Positions 31,353 to 36,430 of a stretch of DNA of 36,430 nt are shown here, piece by piece. This DNA comes from HGM12587 sp945786935. GTDB lineage: Bacteria; Bacillota; Clostridia; Lachnospirales; Lachnospiraceae. The notes beneath the pieces are model-generated. The model had not been told where the DNA came from. It made no database searches and saw nothing but the letters and a program-made list of their open reading frames with translations. Positions within the stretch are counted from its first letter, which is position 1. Every line of letters starts with the position of its first letter. The translations under genes were made by a program, and so were the position numbers. The DNA is taken from NCBI GenBank assembly GCA_945786935.1, contig CALZFY010000012.1, positions 1-36,430 on the forward strand, given 5' to 3'.

Positions 31353-31374
31353 AGAAAAATCCCCCTTTCACCGA

Positions 31375-31430
31375 AAGACCACAAGCGGTAGTCTTGTATG
31401 CAGACTACCGCTTGTGGTCTTATTTGTCAA
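31375..31430 (-). promoter_or_regulatory. blaI promoter with a perfect 20-bp inverted-repeat operator
   Basis: Arms 31375-31394 and 31402-31421 are perfect 20-base complements with a 7-nt spacer. Each arm is itself a near-palindrome (AGACCAC-N5-GTAGTCT), so it reads as two head-to-head BlaI boxes. On the minus strand TTGACA (31430-31425), 17 bp and TAGTCT (31407-31402) put the -10 inside the operator, as expected for self-repression. Confidence 0.65.
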
Positions 31431-31473
31431 GAAGATATTTGTGAATCCTCGCACAACTGTGGCTTCTGAACAG

Positions 31474-32217
31474 TTACCCGAAAATTCTCTTTAATTCCTC
31501 ATAATTCTGAAGTGTCATCAACGCAGTTTCCGTGGTTCCTTTAAACTTCACAACATAGGTCCATCGTCCGTAAGGCTCGATCTTGGAAATTTTGGACACA
31601 TTGATCATATAGGATTTATGGCATCTCATGAATTCTCCGGAACCCAGCTTTTCTTCCAGTGCTCCCAAAGATACGGAAGTCTTATATACTTCCCCCTCTA
31701 TAATGATTTTTGTGGAACTGTCACTTCTCTCAATAAAAATAATTTCTTTTTTGTCAATAAAAACAACCTGTTCCTTACCCTTGATCATCAGTTTGTTTCC
31801 GGACCGTTCCGTCATAATAACAGAAGGCTTTTCGATTTTGGCGGAATTTTCTTCCTCTGCTTTTTGCCTGATACGGGATAAAGTTTTTATGACTCTTTCT
31901 ACATTGAAAGGCTTTACCAGATAGTCAAATGCATAGATTTCAAATGCATTCGCCATATATTCGCTGTGTGCCGTAGCAAAAATCACCTTTAGTTTAGGAT
32001 TCAGTTTGGTCATCACCTTTGCACATTCCAGTCCGCTTTCACCGTTTAAGTCGATATCCATAAATACCACTTCCGGTTTGTACTTCATAAAATCGGAAAT
32101 TGCAGAGGCAAAGTCGCCGCTTTCATATGCAACAGTAAATCCTTCCTGTTTTTCCACGATCATGCGAAGCAGCTTTCGAATCCCCGGTTCATCCTCAACA
32201 ATACATACCCTGATCAT
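31474..32217 (-). CDS. LytTR family response regulator
   Basis: A 247-residue regulator with receiver domain (~1-120; acidic pocket EDE at 8-10, phospho-acceptor Asp54 in VFMDIDLNG, Lys in VKPF at ~103) and a LytTR DNA-binding domain (~138-246; EIIFIERSDSSTKIII ... FMRCHKSYMINVSKI). It likely pairs with the kinase at 33679-34410, three genes upstream in the same operon. Ribosome site is weak (GAAGG only 2-3 bases from the ATG), nine bases after the FloA stop, suggesting coupled translation. Confidence 0.93.
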   Translation of the reverse strand: MIRVCIVEDEPGIRKLLRMIVEKQEGFTVAYESGDFASAISDFMKYKPEVVFMDIDLNGESGLECAKVMTKLNPKLKVIFATAHSEYMANAFEIYAFDYLVKPFNVERVIKTLSRIRQKAEEENSAKIEKPSVIMTERSGNKLMIKGKEQVVFIDKKEIIFIERSDSSTKIIIEGEVYKTSVSLGALEEKLGSGEFMRCHKSYMINVSKISKIEPYGRWTYVVKFKGTTETALMTLQNYEELKRIFG

Positions 32218-32226
32218 TACCTTCGT

Positions 32227-33183
32227 CTATTTCTTTTCCTTCGTATAATTTGTGATTCCTTCACCGATCTCTTTTTTCATCTGTGTATCAGCCTGCAGAT
32301 TTTTGAGATTATAGTAGTCCATGACTCCAATGTTTCCACTGCGAAGAGCTTCTGCCATTGCTTTAGGAATTTCTGCTTCTGCTTCCACAACGGCTGCTCT
32401 CATTTCCTGTTCTAAGGCAACCGCCATTGCACGACGTTCTTCTGCTCTTGCCTGTGCAATCTTGTTATCAGCTTCTGCCTGTAAGCTCTGTAAATTGGCA
32501 CCGATGTTTCTTCCGATATCAATGTCCGCAATATCAATAGAAATAATTTCATAGGCAGTACCGGAGTCTAATCCTTTTGCCAGTACCAGCTTGGAAATTT
32601 CATCGGGATTTTCCAATACTTCACTGTGGGCTTTAGAGGAACCTACTGTTGTTACAATACCTTCACCTACTCTGGCAAGTACCGTAGATTCTCCCGCACC
32701 ACCGATTAGTCTTTCGATATTGGTGCGTACCGTAACTCTTGCTTTTACAAGAAGTTCAATACCGTCCTTTGCCACTGCTGAAATCAGATCTGTTTCAATA
32801 ACCTTTGGGGTAACACTCATTTTTACAGCTTCAAAAACATCACGTCCTGCAAGGTCAATGGCGGATGCCTGTTCGAAGGTGAGGTTGATTTGAGCCCGCT
32901 CTGCCGCAATCAATGCATTTACCACGCTGTTCACATCGCCTCCTGCAAGGTAATGTGCTTCCAGCTGATTTAACTTTGTAGTTAATCCGGCTTTCGTTGC
33001 CTTGATCATGGGCAGTACAATTCTTGCCGGTGCAACACGGCGAAGACGCATACCGATCAGATCAAAAATTCCGACCTTTACTCCGGATGCCAGTGCAGAG
33101 ATCCATAATCCCACCGGGACAAATGAAAAAAATAAAACAACAAGTAATAAAATAATTCCTAAAATGATGATTTTTCCTATCAT
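32227..33183 (-). CDS. floA: Flotillin-like protein FloA
   Basis: A 318-residue FloA, near the usual ~330. One N-terminal membrane-inserted hairpin or helix (~1-30), then the SPFH/PHB-like domain and a long Ala/Glu-rich coiled coil (~225-290: AEADNKIAQARAEERRAMAVALEQEM...). It organises functional membrane microdomains. GAGAGGGTCAGTT lies before ATG 33183, 15 bp after nfeD. In Bacillus floA also sits beside an nfeD gene (yqeZ), but not between a kinase and a regulator. Confidence 0.95.
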   Translation of the reverse strand: MIGKIIILGIILLLVVLFFSFVPVGLWISALASGVKVGIFDLIGMRLRRVAPARIVLPMIKATKAGLTTKLNQLEAHYLAGGDVNSVVNALIAAERAQINLTFEQASAIDLAGRDVFEAVKMSVTPKVIETDLISAVAKDGIELLVKARVTVRTNIERLIGGAGESTVLARVGEGIVTTVGSSKAHSEVLENPDEISKLVLAKGLDSGTAYEIISIDIADIDIGRNIGANLQSLQAEADNKIAQARAEERRAMAVALEQEMRAAVVEAEAEIPKAMAEALRSGNIGVMDYYNLKNLQADTQMKKEIGEGITNYTKEKK

Positions 33184-33198
33184 AACTGACCCTCTCTT

Positions 33199-33672
33199 TT
33201 ATCGTTCTCTTATCATTATCATATTCTCATGAATACGACTGATTCGTACCTTTGATCCTTTTTCTATGTAGCTTCCTTCCGCACGCACATCAAATTCTAT
33301 GCCTTCAATATTGCATTTTCCTGCAGGCTTTAAATCTGTGGAAGCAATGCCTTCCTTCCCCACCAGATATTCCAGATCGGAGGCATTTAAGTATTCCTGT
33401 GTGGATTTTAAATCCTCCTCTAAGATAAATGGAGGCCTGACTCTCTTTAGGATCAGCAGCATCAGCGTGATCATCACCGCCAGAATCACGACTACGATCA
33501 TGGTAATGGTCAGCCCCTGCTCTATGTTTTTCGCAGTCAGCAAAATACCACCGATCAGACATATGATACCACTGATTCCCGGAAGTCCAAAGCCCGGAAC
33601 AACCATTTCCACTCCTATGAGAATAAATCCTGCTACCAGCAAAAGCAGTCCCCATATTACGATTGTGTCCAC
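33199..33672 (-). CDS. NfeD-like membrane protein
   Basis: A 157-residue short NfeD: membrane helices at ~5-25, ~31-50 and ~54-75 (IVIWGLLLLVAGFILIGVEM, PGISGIICLIGGILLTA and TITMIVVVILAVMITLMLL), then a soluble OB-fold domain (~97-157: LVGKEGIASTDLKPAGKCNIEGIEFDVRAEGSYIEKGSKVRI). The start is GTG 33672 with AGGTG upstream. NfeD and flotillin are partner proteins. It lies 6 bp after the kinase gene. Confidence 0.9.
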   Translation of the reverse strand: MDTIVIWGLLLLVAGFILIGVEMVVPGFGLPGISGIICLIGGILLTAKNIEQGLTITMIVVVILAVMITLMLLILKRVRPPFILEEDLKSTQEYLNASDLEYLVGKEGIASTDLKPAGKCNIEGIEFDVRAEGSYIEKGSKVRISRIHENMIMIRER

Positions 33673-33678
33673 TCACCG

Positions 33679-34410
33679 TCACCTTCTTTCATTTTTCAGA
33701 AAGGAAAATGTAAATGCTGTTTCATTCTCCTCTGACAACAGTTTGATTTCTCCCTGATACGCTTTCAATACATTGGAGACAATGTAAAGTCCCATTCCGT
33801 GACCTTCCCCATTCTTCGTAGTAATTCCCTTTCGAAAAACGGATTCTTGTAAATCTTTTGGAATCATGGGGCCATTATTGGATATGCGAAACCAATATCT
33901 AGATGCATCCTCCGTAATATCCAGCTCGATTTTCCGCTCTCCTTCTTTTTTTGCAAGTGCAGTAATCGCATTGTCAAAGAGATTTGAGAGCACTTTACAA
34001 AGCTCCCAGTCCTCCACATGAAGCTCCTGTAGATTTGATTTTACTTCCATGTAAACATCGATTCCCTTACTTTCTGCCTCATCCATCTTTGCCTTTAGTA
34101 ATGCATTGATGGCTGGCTTGGAGGTTTTCAGAGCTTTTCCGGTCTTTTGCATATCTTTATACACCGGCTGGAGATAGTTTTTCAGTTCTTTATACTCTTC
34201 CATCTCCATCAGGCCGTAAACCACTTGAAGGTGATTGAGATAGTCATGCCGCTGCATCCTAAGCTCACTGTTTAATTTTTCAAGATTTTCGTAGCTTTCC
34301 CGCAAAGATATGTAATGCTGTTTCATCTTCCACACATAACCGAGAAGAGAAATGATGCAGATACCAAGCACCGCAACTGCAAGAAATCCGAACACCAAAC
34401 TGATTGTCAT
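33679..34410 (-). CDS. Spo0B/GHKL-type sensor histidine kinase
   Basis: About 243 residues from ATG 34410, chosen because AAAGGAAGATAT precedes it. One membrane helix (~3-26), a short coiled coil, and the phospho-acceptor region RMQRHDYLNHLQVVYGLMEM with His55. The ATPase domain has N box KVLSNLFDNAITAL and G box GEGHGMGLYIVSNVL. There is no extracellular sensor domain, so the signal is likely sensed in or at the membrane, perhaps via the flotillin/NfeD partner. The only evident response regulator nearby is the LytTR protein at the end of the operon. Operon order: kinase, NfeD, FloA, regulator. Confidence 0.9.
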   Translation of the reverse strand: MTISLVFGFLAVAVLGICIISLLGYVWKMKQHYISLRESYENLEKLNSELRMQRHDYLNHLQVVYGLMEMEEYKELKNYLQPVYKDMQKTGKALKTSKPAINALLKAKMDEAESKGIDVYMEVKSNLQELHVEDWELCKVLSNLFDNAITALAKKEGERKIELDITEDASRYWFRISNNGPMIPKDLQESVFRKGITTKNGEGHGMGLYIVSNVLKAYQGEIKLLSEENETAFTFSFLKNERR

Positions 34411-34475
34411 ATATCTTCCTTTCTTTAAGAACATCTTATCAGAAAACCTGAAAGAAAGGGATTAATACTTTCTGA

Positions 34476-34504
34476 ATTATACATTTTTTCTGCTGAAATG
34501 TCAG
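34476..34504 (-). promoter_or_regulatory. Promoter of the kinase-NfeD-FloA-regulator operon
   Basis: On the minus strand CTGACA (34504-34499), 17-bp spacer, TATAAT (34481-34476): -10 perfect, -35 five of six. Confidence 0.75.
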
Positions 34505-34523
34505 AATGGCGGCTGCCACACGA

Positions 34524-34739
34524 TTACTTATGCATAGCAAACAGGGAAATCACTCCAATCACCACAAGAAGTGGAATTGCCAACCAGAAAAGTCCTGCAA
34601 GAACCATTCCGATAAGTATCACGGGAAGAAAGACTAAATTAATCACTATCTTGGACACTCCCCATGCCATTTTGACCGCAAATGCTACGATGTTACCAAA
34701 CACCACGATCATCAGTATACTAAAAATAAATGTCAACAT
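34524..34739 (-). CDS. Small hydrophobic membrane protein
   Basis: A 71-residue, almost wholly hydrophobic protein with two or three helices (~1-22, 29-50 and 50-68), ending in FAMHK. A strong AGGAGG lies before the ATG (TTAGGAGGAAATAGAGCT), which supports a real gene. It precedes the kinase promoter by 20 bp. Unknown family; possibly an accessory membrane partner for the flotillin/kinase unit. Confidence 0.7.
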   Translation of the reverse strand: MLTFIFSILMIVVFGNIVAFAVKMAWGVSKIVINLVFLPVILIGMVLAGLFWLAIPLLVVIGVISLFAMHK

Positions 34740-34795
34740 AGCTCTATTTCCTCCTAAGTCTGTATCATATTTTTCTTTTGAGTTATGATGGGTTC

Positions 34796-34824
34796 ATTAT
34801 ACTGCTCCCTCTCTGAGAATAACA
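34796..34824 (-). promoter_or_regulatory. Possible promoter of the small membrane protein gene
   Basis: TATAAT (34801-34796) on the minus strand with a weak -35 TGTTAT (34824-34819) at 17 bp. Confidence 0.4.
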
Positions 34825-34903
34825 CCACCGTTTTAGGGAAATAAATTACCTTAATTCTCAAAAATAGCAAGCACCGCATATAATGCTGCTGTCATAAAAC
34901 TTT

Positions 34904-35386
34904 TCAAGATTTTTTGCGCACTATCAATCCATTACGTATCAATGAAATCGAATTGCCTATTAAGAAACCGTTAAGCGGAAGGACTCCAATTGTAATCACC
35001 TGTGGAATCCCATAAAGATTATTTTTCGAAAAAATGTAGGATGCAGTAATGCTGCAAACAGTCAGTATTATGAAAACTAGCAATGAAAAAATAGCTCTCT
35101 TTACTATATCATTAGCTGTGGAATAAATCTCTTCCATAGACAATTCAGTAATTACTTCTGCAACCTCTCTTGGCGAAGAATCCTCTATTCCCAGTAATTC
35201 AATAATCGTACAGTCCAATGCCTGTGAAATTGCTTCCAATCGGGAAATATCAGGATAATTCATTCCATTTTCCCATCTGCTAATAGCTTTATCTGATACA
35301 AAAACTTTCTTAGCAAGCTCTGCCTGAGTCATGTTCCTTGCTTTTCTAAAATCACGTATCTTCATTCCGGTATAAATTGCATCCAT
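34904..35386 (-). CDS. XRE regulator with C-terminal membrane helices
   Basis: A 160-residue protein. The N-terminal HTH_3 domain (~8-62: MKIRDFRKARNMTQAELAKKVFVSDKAISRWENGMNYPDISRLEAISQALD) is followed by a linker and two membrane helices (~95-115 and 126-148). It is a membrane-tethered regulator type found in Firmicutes. AGGAGG precedes ATG 35386. The AT-rich palindromic promoter suggests autoregulation. Signal and targets unknown. Confidence 0.88.
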   Translation of the reverse strand: MDAIYTGMKIRDFRKARNMTQAELAKKVFVSDKAISRWENGMNYPDISRLEAISQALDCTIIELLGIEDSSPREVAEVITELSMEEIYSTANDIVKRAIFSLLVFIILTVCSITASYIFSKNNLYGIPQVITIGVLPLNGFLIGNSISLIRNGLIVRKKS

Positions 35387-35410
35387 TCTAGGTACCTCCT
35401 CTTGATATGA

Positions 35411-35439
35411 ATTATATACCAGATATAATTATACGTCAC
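35411..35439 (-). promoter_or_regulatory. Promoter of the membrane-tethered XRE regulator gene
   Basis: TATAAT (35416-35411) on the minus strand with GTGACG (35439-35434) at 17 bp; a second TATAAT (35429-35424) and an ATATAATTATAT palindrome lie in the spacer. The rest of 35440-35549 shows no feature. Confidence 0.45.
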
Positions 35440-35549
35440 TCTAGTAAATATAGATTTTGAATTCAAAAACTATATAGACAAATAATCTATGCCACTTGTT
35501 ACAAATACTTCTTCTTTCTTATTGAACATATAGCCACTGAACCTTTCAT

Positions 35550-35830
35550 CTAGTCCGGTAAATTTTTCCCGCATTTTGAGTCAACCTTGGTACCACAATA
35601 CGGACAATACTCCACACATGTTCCAGGCTTAGAATCAGTTTCTATGTTCTTTGAATGAGCTCTCCCATATTTCTGATTTAATGGATCAGTTTCTTCATCT
35701 TCTTCTACAATATCAATAATCGAATAACGATCTTCGCTGCCATAATACACCAAAAGACTCCAAAAGCTGCTGCAATGGAACCCACCATACTCATTTTTGA
35801 TGGTCCTCTTCCCAGCTTAACGCTTTTCAT
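35550..35830 (-). pseudogene. Broken zinc-ribbon membrane protein gene
   Basis: ATG 35830, with GGGGG upstream, starts MKSVKLGRGPSKMSMVGSIAAAFGVFWCIMAA, the N-terminal helix of a small membrane protein. That frame soon goes into KIVIRLLIL and stops. The next frame continues with EDRYSIIDIVEEDEETDPLNQKYG and a C-terminal CPYCGTKV, the usual second half of this kind of protein. So two halves are joined out of frame after an internal deletion. The zinc ribbon is also damaged: after CPYCG only one Cys (SKCGK) remains where a CxxC is expected. Confidence 0.6.
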
Positions 35831-35962
35831 GATAAATTTCCCCCTAAATCCTGGTAATTTTTTCTGTCTTTTCAAATTTTCTATAAGAAACAGCTATAAT
35901 GACAGATAGGTCAAACCTGTCTTTCGGATTCATTCTATCCGCCATACATATACAAAGTGAGC

Positions 35963-36430
35963 TTACCTGGCAAGGTCCACATAGACCTGCTTTATCAAAG
36001 TCCCGATATTTACAGAATGCATATATCCAAATGGAATGCCACAATCCCTGATCAGCTTTACATACCTTGCATAGATACCATGGCTTAAGTGATCGGTAAA
36101 GAAGTATACTTTCTCTGCACCCTCTACAAGCTTTTTATCATGTACCCTGGAGATATTGGCATCCAGGTATCTCCAGTTGGGGAATTCTTTTCTTAGTTTA
36201 TTGATCCAGTTTATATGGCCACCTATGATGACAATATTCTTTGATGAGATATATTTCTTCATATCCTCGAGCTTTTCTTCCTCAACTGGAACGTCTTCCT
36301 GTGATAAACTGTATACGAAATTACGAAGATTTATCAGTTCTTCCATATTGTTTTCATTCTGAGCTATGATTTCGGTCGCATTTTTTAGTTCTTCTCTTGC
36401 CTGTTCATACTGCTGCCTAAAATGCCTGCA
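35963..36430 (-). CDS. DUF2325 domain protein, 5' end outside window
   Basis: The frame is open to the window edge, so the N-terminus lies beyond base 36430; 155 codons are visible. Visible N-terminal part: a coiled coil (HFRQQYEQAREELKNATEII). The C-terminal ~90 residues are DUF2325: NIVIIGGHINWINKLRKEFPNWRYLD, FFTDHLSHGIYARYVKLIR and IPFGYMHSVNIGTLIKQV. DUF2325 proteins occur in defence and mobile contexts, but the function is unknown. The gap 35831-35962 carries no feature I can support. Confidence 0.8.
   Translation of the reverse strand, partial: CRHFRQQYEQAREELKNATEIIAQNENNMEELINLRNFVYSLSQEDVPVEEEKLEDMKKYISSKNIVIIGGHINWINKLRKEFPNWRYLDANISRVHDKKLVEGAEKVYFFTDHLSHGIYARYVKLIRDCGIPFGYMHSVNIGTLIKQVYVDLAR

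Noticed and set aside
34850..34895. 14-codon frame MTAALYAVLAIFEN after the XRE regulator gene
   Set aside because: Too short and without a ribosome site; might be the frameshifted tail of the regulator, but I cannot support it.

Overview
The window looks like the chromosome of a gut-type Clostridia, most likely Lachnospiraceae. This is inferred from moderately low GC, strong AGGAGG-type ribosome sites, TTGACA/TATAAT promoters, a GlgC/GlgD pair, FloA/NfeD, a PspC/DUF4097/DUF1700/PadR cluster, BlaI-BlaR1 remnants and AAA-ATPase/PD-(D/E)XK genes. I cannot name a species from sequence alone. Most genes lie on the minus strand; the MATE exporter, glgCD, a DUF2975/XRE pair and one Rpn-like gene are on the plus strand.

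Layout. 1-5.4 kb: 5' part of a peptide-ABC substrate-binding lipoprotein; an operon of M18 aminopeptidase, M3 oligopeptidase and a small membrane protein; tRNA-Thr(GGU). Together this is a peptide-uptake and peptide-degradation block. 5.4-8.6 kb: pheA, a small Cys protein, metA (homoserine acyltransferase with the acetyl-CoA-type Glu111) and an orphan cobS. 8.7-13.3 kb: cell-wall remodelling (PdaA-like deacetylase and a secreted GH25 muramidase with a CxxC-rich module) and a divergent MATE exporter. 13.3-18.9 kb: a six-gene operon of an NRAMP-fold transporter, pxpB, pxpC, accB, accC and pxpA, i.e. 5-oxoprolinase plus its own biotin carboxylase and biotin carrier. 19.1-21.4 kb: glgC-glgD glycogen synthesis. 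21.5-23.7 kb: a PadR-controlled envelope operon (PadR, DUF1700, DUF4097, PspC).

23.7-31.4 kb is an accessory region with much gene decay. It has an AAA-ATPase/PD-(D/E)XK protein, one intact Rpn nuclease and a broken second copy of it, another Rpn-like protein with an octapeptide tandem repeat, a 5'-truncated DUF2975 gene, a broken LiaF-like gene, and a BlaI gene followed by a blaR1 stump. An approximately 84-bp repeat occurs twice, exactly 5739 bp apart, bracketing most of this region. The intact Rpn gene has a near-ideal internal ribosome site and in-frame ATG before its C-terminal 60 codons. That is the arrangement expected for a toxin with an intragenic antitoxin.

31.4-36.4 kb: a four-gene operon in which NfeD and flotillin FloA lie between a Spo0B-type histidine kinase and its LytTR response regulator. 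It is followed, moving right, by a small membrane protein, an XRE regulator, a broken zinc-ribbon protein and the 3' part of a DUF2325 gene that enters from outside the window.

Best candidates for something under-described: (1) the kinase-NfeD-FloA-regulator operon; (2) the Rpn pair and its decayed copy with possible intragenic antitoxins; (3) the pxp-accBC-NRAMP-like operon, whose transporter lacks the canonical metal ligands.
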